Shown here piece by piece: positions 6,992-14,967 of a stretch of 28,931 bases of DNA (position 1 is the first letter of the stretch; each line of letters begins with the position of its first letter). A program made the translations under genes and the position numbers. The stretch is from a candidate division KSB1 bacterium (GTDB lineage: Bacteria; Zhuqueibacterota; JdFR-76; DREG01), in NCBI GenBank assembly GCA_022566355.1, contig JADFJB010000054.1:1-28931 (forward strand). Direction: 5' to 3'. The notes under the pieces were generated by a model. That model was not told the origin of the DNA, made no database searches, and worked only from the letters and a program-made list of their open reading frames with translations.

Positions 6992-8281
6992 ATGAGCGAT
7001 AATCTATTGCCGGATCGTGAAGCAATTGAAGCGAATCAGCTTAATAAAATTAATCACCTATTAACGAATCTAGTTCCTTCAAATCAATTTTATACGAGAA
7101 AAATCAACAAAGTTGATCTTCAATTCCCATTTTCTAATTTAAGGGACTATACAAACACCTTCCCGCTAACCATTAAGGAGGAACTGGTCGAGGATCAAAA
7201 AACAAATCCTCCCTATGGCAGTAATTTAACTTATCCATTGGAAAAGTACACAAGGTATAGTCAGACCAGTGGTACTACCGGAATCCCTCTACGTTGGCTG
7301 GATACACCGGAAAGCTGGCAATGGATGCTGGACAATTGGAAGCATGTGTTTTATTCAGTCGACACCAAGCCTGAAGACACCATTTTCTTCGCATTTTCCT
7401 TTGGCCCTTTTCTTGGATTCTGGACAGCTTTTGAAGCAGCTCAGCAATTGCGGTGTCTGAGTATTACCGGTGGAGGTATGAGTACGGTTGCAAGGCTGCA
7501 TTCCATCATTGATAATAAAGTAACCCTGTTATGCTGTACTCCTACATATGTCATCCGGCTGGCTGAAGTCGCCAGAGAGGAAAAGCTCAATTTAGAACAG
7601 GCTGGCGTCCGGGCAATCATTGCTGCGGGTGAACCGGGTTCGAGCATTCCGGCAACTCGACAACAAATTGAAAAATTATGGCCCGGCGCAAGATTGGTGG
7701 ATCATCACGGTATGACGGAAATCGGGCCCGTTACATATGAGTGTTCAAAGAGGCCTGGAGTGTTGCATGTCATCGAATCGGCTTTTATTCCTGAAATCAT
7801 CAATTCTGAGACTGGAAAATCTATTGAGACGGGTGAAGTCGGGGAGTTGGTTCTGACCAATTTAGGGAGAATCGGTTCGCCTTTACTCAGGTATCGAACC
7901 GGAGATATGGTTAAGAATGGCGGCAATAATCTTTGTGAATGTGGGACTTATAACCTGGCGCTCGAAGGTGGGATATTAGGACGGGCAGATGATATGGTTT
8001 TTATCCGGGGAGTCAATGTGTATCCAAGCGTCATAGAAAAAGTGGTTCGCACGTTTCCGGAAATAGTGGAATACCAGGTTGAAGTGAACACCCAATTGGC
8101 GTTACCCGAATTATTGGTTGAAGTCGAATTAGGACCGCAATGCCAGGATTCTACAAAAATAACCTCTAATTTGGAAAAAGCATTTGATGTTTCTCTTTCC
8201 CTGAGAATTCCGGTAAAGATTGCTTCACCTGGTTCTTTGCCTCGCTTCGAGATGAAAGCAAATAGGTGGGTGAAGAAGTGA
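6992..8281 (+). CDS. PaaK-like adenylate-forming CoA ligase
   Basis: A 429-residue ANL-superfamily enzyme of the phenylacetate-CoA ligase type. Motifs: 'SQTSGTTGIP' (phosphate-binding loop, about 90-99), 'DHHGMTEIGP' (adenine-binding, 237-246), 'RYRTGD' (300-305), and 'GRADDMVFIRGVNVYPS' (330-346), the hinge before the C-terminal lid. The lid carries a late Lys in 'FEMKANRW'. It should adenylate a carboxylic acid with ATP and form its CoA thioester in the cytoplasm; aryl, acyl or dicarboxyl substrate cannot be told. No strong ribosome site precedes the ATG, so expression may depend on the upstream reading. It closes the operon that starts with a thioesterase. Confidence 0.85.
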   Translation: MSDNLLPDREAIEANQLNKINHLLTNLVPSNQFYTRKINKVDLQFPFSNLRDYTNTFPLTIKEELVEDQKTNPPYGSNLTYPLEKYTRYSQTSGTTGIPLRWLDTPESWQWMLDNWKHVFYSVDTKPEDTIFFAFSFGPFLGFWTAFEAAQQLRCLSITGGGMSTVARLHSIIDNKVTLLCCTPTYVIRLAEVAREEKLNLEQAGVRAIIAAGEPGSSIPATRQQIEKLWPGARLVDHHGMTEIGPVTYECSKRPGVLHVIESAFIPEIINSETGKSIETGEVGELVLTNLGRIGSPLLRYRTGDMVKNGGNNLCECGTYNLALEGGILGRADDMVFIRGVNVYPSVIEKVVRTFPEIVEYQVEVNTQLALPELLVEVELGPQCQDSTKITSNLEKAFDVSLSLRIPVKIASPGSLPRFEMKANRWVKK

Positions 8282-8354
8282 TGAGCAAATAAATTTTATT
8301 TATTAGATTTAATATCAGATTTGAAAACAGAATAAAACTGTATCTAAAAATATA

Positions 8355-8383
8355 TTGACAATAGGCACACATTTCATTATTTT
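8355..8383 (+). promoter_or_regulatory. Candidate promoter of the BrnT/CopG module
   Basis: TTGACA (8355-8360) and TATTTT (8378-8383) are 17 bases apart. They lie so close to the ATG at 8389 that the transcript would be leaderless or nearly so, and no ribosome site is seen there. Consensus match only. Confidence 0.25.
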
Positions 8384-8388
8384 GGTCT

Positions 8389-8658
8389 ATGAAATACATT
8401 GATTGGAATGATGAAAAAAATGAAGAACTTAAAAAGGAAAGAGGGGTATCTTTCGAGATTGTAGCGAGTTTAATTGAAAGTCAAAATGTCTTGGATGTAA
8501 TTAATCATCCCAATCATAAGAAATATCCGAATCAAAGAATATTTATTGTCGAGATTGACGATTATGTTTATTTAGTTCCGTTTGTGGAAGAAGAAGATAA
8601 AATTTTTCTAAAAACAATAATCCCAAATCGTAAAGCAACAAATAAATTCATAAGGTAA
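8389..8658 (+). CDS. brnT: BrnT-family toxin
   Basis: An 89-residue protein matching the BrnT ribonuclease-toxin pattern: an N-terminal 'DWNDEKNEELKKERGVSFE', then the beta-strand core 'NQRIFIVEIDDYVYLVPFV' and a basic C-terminal 'TIIPNRKATNKF'. BrnT toxins have a RelE-like fold and cleave RNA. The next gene begins four bases after the stop and encodes a CopG-type antitoxin, the usual toxin-first order of brnTA. The module is AT-rich and sits directly beside a second module, typical of mobile or defensive accessory DNA. Family confidence is good; activity is untested. Confidence 0.75.
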   Translation: MKYIDWNDEKNEELKKERGVSFEIVASLIESQNVLDVINHPNHKKYPNQRIFIVEIDDYVYLVPFVEEEDKIFLKTIIPNRKATNKFIR

Positions 8659-8662
8659 TACA

Positions 8663-8932
8663 ATGCCAAAATTTGATGAGTATGAAAAAGAAATAATTAA
8701 GTCATATGAAAATGACGAATGGCAATCTGTAGAAGATCTGGAAACGGAAAAAGTAAAGTATGCGAAATATGCCAGAAATACATTTACTAAGAGTAAAAGA
8801 ATTAATATTCGGATATCCGAACGAGATTTAATAGGACTAAAAATAAAATCGTTGGAAGAAGGGATTCCCTATCAAACTCTTGTATCAAGTATACTTCATA
8901 AATACATATCTGGCCGCCTTGTAGATCGGTAA
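8663..8932 (+). CDS. CopG-type antitoxin paired with BrnT
   Basis: An 89-residue partner of the preceding toxin. 'MPKFDEYEKEIIKSYENDEW' and the ribbon-helix-helix core 'SKRINIRISERDLIGLKIKSLEEGIPYQTL' followed by 'ILHKYISGRL' match the CopG_antitoxin group. The N-terminal half would wrap the toxin, while the ribbon-helix-helix part binds the module's own promoter. Spacing of four bases from the toxin gene implies co-transcription. Confidence 0.8.
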   Translation: MPKFDEYEKEIIKSYENDEWQSVEDLETEKVKYAKYARNTFTKSKRINIRISERDLIGLKIKSLEEGIPYQTLVSSILHKYISGRLVDR

Positions 8933-8998
8933 GCTAGTGAATGACCTATTACATCTTTTCAGATGTCGATATTATCCAAATAACAGAAAATCTTGACA

Positions 8999-9037
8999 TT
9001 GCTTCAAAAAAATCTTAAAGTATGATAATTGATCATA
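8999..9037 (+). promoter_or_regulatory. Promoter with overlapping operator of the RHH/MazF module
   Basis: TTGCTT (8999-9004) and TATGAT (9021-9026) stand 16 bases apart. The -10-like box is also the left arm of a perfect inverted repeat, TATGAT-AATTG-ATCATA (9021-9037). A ribbon-helix-helix antitoxin bound there would cover the -10 region, the standard autoregulation of such modules. A TTGACA just upstream (8993-8998) is an alternative but over-spaced -35. Confidence 0.5.
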
Positions 9038-9054
9038 CCTTCAGGAGATTTTCG

Positions 9055-9297
9055 ATGTCATCTGCAAAAGTAGCAATTACAATTGATAATCAACTTCTTA
9101 AAAAGCTTGATCTCCTTGTAAAGGAAAAAGTTTACCCCAATAGAAGTAACATTATTCAAGAAGCAGTAAAAGAAAAGTTACTCCGCATAGATAAAAGTCG
9201 GTTAGCCAAAGAATGTGCAAAACTTGATCCTCAATTGGAGCAGTCAATGGCTGATGAGGGTTTAAACCAAGAGCTTGAATCATGGCCAGAATATTAA
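9055..9297 (+). CDS. Ribbon-helix-helix antitoxin (MazE/PemI-like role)
   Basis: An 80-residue protein if begun at the ATG at 9055, chosen because AGGAG lies seven bases ahead. The in-frame ATG at 9022 lies inside the operator repeat. The N-terminal '[19 protein letters not shown]' and '[18 protein letters not shown]' form a CopG/MetJ ribbon-helix-helix domain. The acidic C-terminal '[23 protein letters not shown]' is the toxin-neutralising tail. It overlaps the toxin gene by 16 bases, so the two are co-translated. It should neutralise the MazF toxin and repress their shared promoter. Confidence 0.85.
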   Translation: MSSAKVAITIDNQLLKKLDLLVKEKVYPNRSNIIQEAVKEKLLRIDKSRLAKECAKLDPQLEQSMADEGLNQELESWPEY

Positions 9298-9620
9298 GAG
9301 GTGAGGTCTATTGGGCAGACTTACATTCAACGCGTGGGCATGAGCAAGCAGGTTTTAGACCCGTTCTAATAATTAGCAACAATATTTTTAATGAGAAATC
9401 CGGAACTGTAATTGCATTAGCTTTGACCAGTCAACCACAAAAAGCGGGATTCCCACTAACATTCGAATTATCAGGGTCAAAATTACCCAAACGGTCCTGG
9501 GTGAAAATAAGCCAAATAAGAACCTTATCAACTTTAAGAATCAAAAATAAGTTAGCTACTGTACCACCGGAAGAATTGGAAGACATTATTGAAGGATTTA
9601 ATGAAATTATTAGCAGTTAA
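9282..9620 (+). CDS. mazF: MazF/PemK-family mRNA interferase toxin
   Basis: A 112-residue MazF-type endoribonuclease. The family marks are 'RGEVYWADL', '[13 protein letters not shown]' with the conserved Arg and Pro-Val, '[11 protein letters not shown]' and '[12 protein letters not shown]'. It cleaves mRNA at short sequence motifs when its antitoxin is degraded. The start lies inside the antitoxin gene in another frame. No truncation or frameshift is visible, so the pair seems functional. Confidence 0.9.
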   Translation: MARILRGEVYWADLHSTRGHEQAGFRPVLIISNNIFNEKSGTVIALALTSQPQKAGFPLTFELSGSKLPKRSWVKISQIRTLSTLRIKNKLATVPPEELEDIIEGFNEIISS

Positions 9621-9684
9621 TATTTTTTTTACCCGGCAACTGGAAATAAATATCGTCCTTTTCCAAGAATAATATGGCTCATTT

Positions 9685-9780
9685 GTGGCAATTCAACAAA
9701 TTTTACTCAAAACTCTACCAGAAGCTTTGAAAAAACTCGAATCAGGAGAAGAATTAATAGAAATTAGTGATAGTTGGTAA
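9685..9780 (+). CDS. Possible 31-residue antitoxin-like peptide or remnant
   Basis: A GTG-initiated frame encodes 'AIQQILLKTLPEALKKLESG' and ends 'ISDSW'. The composition resembles the N-terminus of small VapB-like antitoxins, and it directly follows two toxin-antitoxin modules. There is no ribosome site and a stop lies just upstream (9670-9672), so it may be the stump of a lost antitoxin or chance. Low confidence. Confidence 0.2.
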   Translation: MAIQQILLKTLPEALKKLESGEELIEISDSW

Positions 9781-9804
9781 ATTATTAGGCTAAATAAATC
9801 ATCC

Positions 9805-12800
9805 ATGAAAAAAAACCTACTCTACTATTGGCGTATTAACCTGGCTGTCTTACTCGGCGCCGCAGTAGCGACCGCTGTGCTTACCGGCGCTCTTTTAGTT
9901 GGGGATTCGGTAAAAGGGAGCCTGCGTGATTTAATTCTGGATCGACTGGGAAATGTGGACCATGCATTAGTAGCGGATCGATACTTTCGTGAGAAATTGG
10001 CAACCGACCTACAAAAAATGAGTGGGTTCGAGAATGATTTTGATGGCATTGCCCCGGGGATTTTAATAACAGGTACAGCAATCAGCGCGAACACAAAAGC
10101 GCGCGCGTCAAATATCAATATTCTCGGAATGGATAACCGGTTCTCCTCACTTTACTTTGGCAAAAAGGTAGATGAAAAAAATAGCGAGCTCTCATTCCTC
10201 AAAAAACAGCCTGACAAGGTTTTTGAATCCATAGTCATTAACCAGGCATTGCAGAGTGAATTGGGAATCGAAGTAGGGGATCAAATATTGCTTCATTTTG
10301 AAAAGCAAAGCGATATTCACCGGGAGTCGCTTTTTGGTAATACTGAATCGTCTGAAATACTTCAATCTGTCCGCCTTGTTTTGACCGCAATTCTGCCTGA
10401 TAACGGAATTGGCCGATTTGGAATTCGGGTCAATCAAAATCTGACCCTGAATGCTTATGTTTCTTTATCTGTACTGCAAAATGCACTTGAGCAAAATCAA
10501 AAAGTAAATGCAATTTTTGTTTCTGACAATTCATCGAAAAATACGCATGAAGAACAAACACCTCAGTTGCAAACATATCTTAAAAATGGCATCACTTTAG
10601 AGGATTTAGGTCTACAATTAAAGATTCGTGAAGATCATTTTGCACTGCAAAGCAACGAGTTTATCTTGAGTACGGCAATATCAAGCAATGCAAAAATGAT
10701 AGCAGAAGAATTGGACATCCAATCATTGCCAATATTTACTTACATGGCAAACACAATTACAGCCAATGGTAAATCGATACCGTATTCTACGATTACTGCT
10801 CTGAATCCTCCCAACGAAATCCCGTTTTTTCAACAAAACCTCCCATTAGAACAAGATGATATTTTACTCAATGAATGGGCCGCAAATGATCTGGCAGCGA
10901 ATGTAGGAGATGAAGTTGATATAGCCTATTATTCAGTTGGATTGAGTGGAGAGCTATCCACAGAACATGCGGTTTTTAAGTTGAAAGGAATCCTTCCAAT
11001 AACAGGACTTGCAGCCGATGCGGATTTAGCCCCGGAATTTCCCGGAATTCATGATTCAGATAATATGGCTGACTGGAATCCTCCATTCCCAATCGATTTA
11101 AAGCTGGTGCGACCGAAAGATGAGAAATACTGGGATGATTTCAAAGCAACACCCAAAGCCTTTGTTTCAGAGGAAGTCGGTCAAAAATTGTGGCGCAGTC
11201 GTTTCGGTAATTTAACTTCGATCCGATTCGGAGCTATGAAGGGCAGTGATATTCAGTCAACCCAAGCAAAATTCGAAGAAATATTTCTCCGTGGATTCTC
11301 TCCTGAAAGAGCCGGATTATTGTTTCAGCCAGTGAAACAGCAAGGCTTGCAAGCCTCGTCCGGTTCTACTGATTTTGGCATGCTTTTTATTGGATTCAGT
11401 ATATTTCTCATCGTGTCGTCCGCACTTTTGGTTGGACTCCTCTTTCGATTAGGGATCGAGCAAAGATCAAGTGAGATCGGTATATTGCTGTCAGTCGGTT
11501 ATAACAATAAACAAATTCGGACACTGTTCTTTAAAGAGGTGCTCCTCATTGGCGGTGTCGGATGCCTCCTTGGTTTGATCGGTGCTATTCTGTATTCTGA
11601 ATTGGTGATGACAGGATTAAGAACCTGGTGGGTTGGCGCCATTGGATCGCCTTTCCTTTTCTTGCATATAACACCTTCGAGTTTAATCATTGGCTACTTC
11701 ATTGCGTTTTTGGTGGTTTTGTTCGCAACCTGGCGAACCATCCGACAATTAGGAAAAATCCCGACGCCATCTCTACTCGCAGGCAGTAAGCAATATGAAC
11801 TTAAACATTCCGGCCGTTTTATGAAAATAAGTGCTGTGGGCAGCCTCATTCTAGCCTTACTTTTGGTTGTTACAGCGATCGTTATGAGGTTGGAATCATC
11901 GGCAATTATGTTCATGTCCAGCGGATCTTTGATGTTGATTTCAGGGCTTTGTTTTTTGTCGATAAAATTTCGAGCGTTGAGAAAACAGGTGAATGTTAAA
12001 AAATTTGTAGATCTGCAATATATGTCCGCCCGAAACTCATCGCGATTTCCGGGAAGGAGTATGATTTGTGTTGCGCTGGTTGCTTGTGCCAGCTTTATGA
12101 TAGTTGCAGTCGGCGCCAATCGTCGTGATTTCAGTAGTGATGTTTTAAAGAAAAATTCGGGGGCTGGTGGATTTGCGCTGGTTGCGGAATCCGATGTCGG
12201 GTTACATGAGAACTTGAATTCAGAAAACGGTAGATTTGAACTCGGTTTTAATGATGACGATTCAGAACAATTGTCCGGCGCCACAGCCATTTCATTCCGA
12301 TTGATGCCTGGAGAAGATGTCAGTTGCTTGAACCTGTATAAACCTCAAAAACCGAGAATTTTGGGTGTGACGGACGAACAAATCCAGAGAGGTGGATTTT
12401 CATTTCAGTCGGTTGCAGAACCTATTGATAATCCCTGGCAACTGCTTGAACAAGAAATCGAACCGGGAGTCATTCCTGCTATCGCTGATTACAATTCGGC
12501 AATGTGGATTTTGAAAGTGGGGCTTGGCAATGATTTAGCCATTCAAGATGAATTCGGAGAAGAGGTAAAACTGCGATTTGTGGGATTGCTGCGAAAAAGT
12601 ATTTTCCAGAGTGAAGTCCTTATTTCCGAATCAAATTTTGTTAAACTTTTCCCCAGTAAAAGCGGCTATTCTTATTTCTTAATTCAAACTGCATTAGAAC
12701 AGCAGGGTGAGATCGCGACGCTCCTTGAGAGCAATCTAAGCAATTTTGGGTTCGATGTAACTTCGACTGCTGAGAAATTAAACAGTTACCAGGTCGTGGA

Positions 12801-13188
12801 AAATACCTATCTTGCGGTTTTTCAAACGCTTGGCGGATTAGGCTTGCTCTTGGGAACTCTTGGATTGGGAATTGTCCTTTTTCGCAATGCATTAGAAAGA
12901 AAAGGCGAGTTAGCTACCATGAGAGCGTTTGGGTTTCGCAAATCCAAATTATCTTTAATTTTATTATTCGAAAATGGTTTTTTGATTTTAGCAGGAATAG
13001 GGATCGGAACTGTTGCCGCCATCATTGCTGTTTTACCTCATATTTTAGCTGACTTCAAGCAGGTTCCGTGGCTGCCACTTGTCATTACTTTAGCGGTGGT
13101 TTTTCTTTGTGGATTAGCGGCAAGCGGTTTGGCGGTAATTTCCGTTCTCAGGTTTCCATTGCTGCCTGCTTTAAAAGCCGAACATTAA
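9805..13188 (+). CDS. Large FtsX-type ABC transporter permease
   Basis: A 1127-residue membrane protein with FtsX/MacB-type permease parts. One helix lies near 12-33, followed by a long extracytoplasmic region (about 40-510). A first FtsX core of three helices is at about 520-650 ('SSEIGILLSVGYNNKQIRTLFFKE' is the coupling loop). Then come middle helices, a second external region (about 780-1000), and a C-terminal FtsX core (about 1015-1120, with 'RKGELATMRAFGFRKSKLSL'). Both coupling loops are present, so one chain supplies both permease halves. Such proteins work with a cytoplasmic ATPase in lipoprotein or lipid handling or efflux. No ATPase is beside it, and the neighbours are toxin-antitoxin genes, so its partner must be elsewhere or lost. 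Confidence 0.85.
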   Translation: MKKNLLYYWRINLAVLLGAAVATAVLTGALLVGDSVKGSLRDLILDRLGNVDHALVADRYFREKLATDLQKMSGFENDFDGIAPGILITGTAISANTKARASNINILGMDNRFSSLYFGKKVDEKNSELSFLKKQPDKVFESIVINQALQSELGIEVGDQILLHFEKQSDIHRESLFGNTESSEILQSVRLVLTAILPDNGIGRFGIRVNQNLTLNAYVSLSVLQNALEQNQKVNAIFVSDNSSKNTHEEQTPQLQTYLKNGITLEDLGLQLKIREDHFALQSNEFILSTAISSNAKMIAEELDIQSLPIFTYMANTITANGKSIPYSTITALNPPNEIPFFQQNLPLEQDDILLNEWAANDLAANVGDEVDIAYYSVGLSGELSTEHAVFKLKGILPITGLAADADLAPEFPGIHDSDNMADWNPPFPIDLKLVRPKDEKYWDDFKATPKAFVSEEVGQKLWRSRFGNLTSIRFGAMKGSDIQSTQAKFEEIFLRGFSPERAGLLFQPVKQQGLQASSGSTDFGMLFIGFSIFLIVSSALLVGLLFRLGIEQRSSEIGILLSVGYNNKQIRTLFFKEVLLIGGVGCLLGLIGAILYSELVMTGLRTWWVGAIGSPFLFLHITPSSLIIGYFIAFLVVLFATWRTIRQLGKIPTPSLLAGSKQYELKHSGRFMKISAVGSLILALLLVVTAIVMRLESSAIMFMSSGSLMLISGLCFLSIKFRALRKQVNVKKFVDLQYMSARNSSRFPGRSMICVALVACASFMIVAVGANRRDFSSDVLKKNSGAGGFALVAESDVGLHENLNSENGRFELGFNDDDSEQLSGATAISFRLMPGEDVSCLNLYKPQKPRILGVTDEQIQRGGFSFQSVAEPIDNPWQLLEQEIEPGVIPAIADYNSAMWILKVGLGNDLAIQDEFGEEVKLRFVGLLRKSIFQSEVLISESNFVKLFPSKSGYSYFLIQTALEQQGEIATLLESNLSNFGFDVTSTAEKLNSYQVVENTYLAVFQTLGGLGLLLGTLGLGIVLFRNALERKGELATMRAFGFRKSKLSLILLFENGFLILAGIGIGTVAAIIAVLPHILADFKQVPWLPLVITLAVVFLCGLAASGLAVISVLRFPLLPALKAEH

Positions 13189-13316
13189 AACTTTCAACTG
13201 GTTGATAATGGCTGCCGGGAAACTGGATCACTTTGATATAAAATTGGGGAATTTCTTTGTTGCTTGCTAAATAGTACTAAAAAAAGTAGAGGAACCCTTT
13301 GATGTTCTAAATTAAT

Positions 13317-13580
13317 TCAAATTTGAACAGTTTTTTTAATATTTGATGAAGTATGCTTAATACCGAGTAATCCATCAATCGATAGATCTTCGTCAATTAA
13401 TGGCCAATGAATTCCATATCCCGATGGAGAAATTTGGTATTTTGCTCTTTCAGTATGTGAAGCATTTGTTAATTTCTTTGAGATCACTGAGAGTTCAAAT
13501 TCATGCTCATCCCCGTCTATTCTGATTTTTAGCTTTTCATTCATAAACTGAACCCATTCTATTTTATGATATTTTTTCAT
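13317..13580 (-). CDS. DUF2442-family protein
   Basis: An 87-residue small protein. 'YGIHWPLIDEDLSIDGLLGI' is the DUF2442 hallmark, here extended N-terminally by about 40 residues. The function is not established. The family is often found next to DUF4160 proteins as two-gene units in accessory DNA, suggesting a toxin-antitoxin-like pair. Its ATG comes two bases after the stop of the repaired DUF4160 frame, as expected for a co-translated second gene. Confidence 0.7.
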   Translation of the reverse strand: MKKYHKIEWVQFMNEKLKIRIDGDEHEFELSVISKKLTNASHTERAKYQISPSGYGIHWPLIDEDLSIDGLLGIKHTSSNIKKTVQI

Positions 13581-13582
13581 TA

Positions 13583-13839
13583 TTATCGTTCCTTCTGAAA
13601 TTTATTCCATTCTTCTTCAATATGCTCAAAATATTTAAAGATAAAGATAATCTTTTTGACCTGTCGTTATCTTTGTTGTTAACATTATAACCATAAGCTT
13701 CATGAACATCAAAATTATCAGTATCCAGCCAATATTTGCATTCTTTCTCGGCCTTTTGACAGTGAATGTGAATCGGTTCATCTCCCTCATTCGCATAGAA
13801 AAAGAATCGCCAACCCATTATGTACAAAACTGTTGGCAT
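13583..13839 (-). pseudogene. DUF4160-family protein, frameshifted by one base
   Basis: From the ATG at 13839 (GGAAG six bases ahead) the frame reads 'MPTVLYIMGWRFFFYANEGD' and 'PIHIHCQKAEKECKYWLD', the DUF4160 signature. It then drifts after 'YGYNVNNKD'. Another frame supplies the expected C-terminus, 'RQVKKIIFIFKYFEHIEEEW' and 'NKFQKER', and stops at 13583, two bases before the DUF2442 start. One extra A in the AA of 'GATAACG' (13663-13675) joins the two halves into 85 residues. The unrepaired frame runs on to 13564 and overlaps its partner. Either a fresh inactivation or a sequencing indel. Confidence 0.7.
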
Positions 13840-13872
13840 ATCAAACTTCCATTGATATGTTTTAACCTGCAC

Positions 13873-14424
13873 TATTCATGAATTTTTGCCACAAAGACTC
13901 TAAGTAACTAAGAATATTAAAGTTATAAAGACAAATTACTATGAACCAATTTTCTGTCAATATAAAGAATCAATCTTTCTTAACCTTTATTTTTTAAAGC
14001 TTTGTGTCTTTGAGTCTTGGTGGCTATGAATTATCCAGGTTAACTAAACTATATTTTTAATAAAAATACTTCATATGAACTTTTAGATCAATAATAATCT
14101 CACCAACCTTTAACTTTAGTTGAATCCATTAATTTTCAAAATGCAAATAAATTAACTTTGCATCAGGTAAGAAGCTATAACAAATTTAAGCAAATGATAA
14201 TCCTCGGTTAATTTACCATATAAAAACGTCTTGAATTTTCTCGGTTTATCATTGGTTTAAATCATTGTGGAGGAAAAAGACACAGCCGGCATGACAAAAT
14301 CCATCACCGATGGTTGAGACTACCTTGCTCATCAAAGAAAATTCTTGAGTATCGGCATTCAATAAATATTTAGAAATTGCTGCACAATACCATTAATAAT
14401 TTTGAAAAAGGCAAAGAAGCGAAA
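13873..14424. other. Intergenic region upstream of queF
   Basis: Apart from the inverted-repeat element at its left end, this is AT-rich sequence without a credible gene. A small CCATC-ACC-GATGG hairpin lies at 14301-14313, about 110 bases before queF. I looked for a preQ1 riboswitch, as queF can carry one, and found no convincing match. An in-frame TTG at 14377 could extend queF but has no ribosome site. Confidence 0.4.
13888..14024. repeat. Short inverted-repeat element (MITE-like)
   Basis: The left end begins GCCACAAAGACTCTAAG (13888), and the reverse complement of the right end begins GCCACCAAGACTCAAAG (from 14024), with AT-rich DNA between. The two arms match imperfectly over about 25 bases. 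Similar CCACAAAGAC/GTCTTTGTGG-ended sequences are widespread non-coding repeats in bacterial genomes. It has no coding capacity, so mobilisation would need a transposase from elsewhere. Confidence 0.5.
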
Positions 14425-14856
14425 ATGACAGACAAACACCCTAACAAGAATCAATTAACAAAACTTGGCGGCAAATCGGAACCCGGCAAGAATTTGGAAG
14501 CATTTCCCAATCAAAATCCGGAGCGTTACTATTTGGTTACGTTGGAAACGGATGAATTTACTTGCCTTTGTCCTGTTACCGGCCAGCCTGATTTTGCCAC
14601 AATACGAGTGGAATACATCCCGGATCAATTGATTGTAGAGTCGAAATCGTTTAGGCTGTATATTTGGTCTTACCGCAATGAAGGTGTTTTTCATGAACAT
14701 GTAACCAATACTATTTTGGACGATCTTGTCAAGACGTTGGATCCGCACTGGTGTAAAGTTACAGGAATTTTTAATATTCGCGGCGGTGTTGATATCATTG
14801 TGAACGCTCAACATATCAAAACAAAAGAAGCGTTGGAGTCGATCGAATACTTGTGA
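14425..14856 (+). CDS. queF: NADPH-dependent preQ0 reductase QueF
   Basis: A 143-residue short-type QueF. It reduces the nitrile of 7-cyano-7-deazaguanine to the amine preQ1 with NADPH in the queuosine tRNA-modification pathway. The key motif 'DEFTCLCPVTGQPDFATI' holds the catalytic Cys (Cys49) and Asp56. 'ESKSFRLYIWSYRNEGVFHE' (72-91) is the QueF substrate-binding signature with the conserved Glu at its end. 'NIRGGVDI' completes the tunnel fold. The ATG at 14425 gives the usual family length. No other queuosine gene is in the window. Confidence 0.93.
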   Translation: MTDKHPNKNQLTKLGGKSEPGKNLEAFPNQNPERYYLVTLETDEFTCLCPVTGQPDFATIRVEYIPDQLIVESKSFRLYIWSYRNEGVFHEHVTNTILDDLVKTLDPHWCKVTGIFNIRGGVDIIVNAQHIKTKEALESIEYL

Positions 14857-14967
14857 TGGTATGCATATACATGAGTCAATAATTTTATTGAATTTACATG
14901 AGTTGTACAATAATTTAAGGAACTCAAAAACTGAAATAGATTTTTATTAGTTTAGGCTTTATAAAGA

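Noticed and set aside
8286-8300. AAATAAA-T-TTTATTT hairpin as terminator of the ligase operon
   Set aside because: The stem is only A-T pairs and too weak to call in AT-rich sequence.
11694-12290. A 198-codon minus-strand frame inside the permease gene
   Set aside because: Low-complexity antisense translation of a well-supported membrane protein; no ribosome site or motif.
14041-14424. Possible preQ1 riboswitch upstream of queF
   Set aside because: No pseudoknot-forming A-rich tail with a matching C-loop could be found; only a 5-bp hairpin (14301-14313) is present.
14377-14424. Extended queF start at the TTG at 14377
   Set aside because: No ribosome site, and the added 16 residues are absent from the family's usual length.
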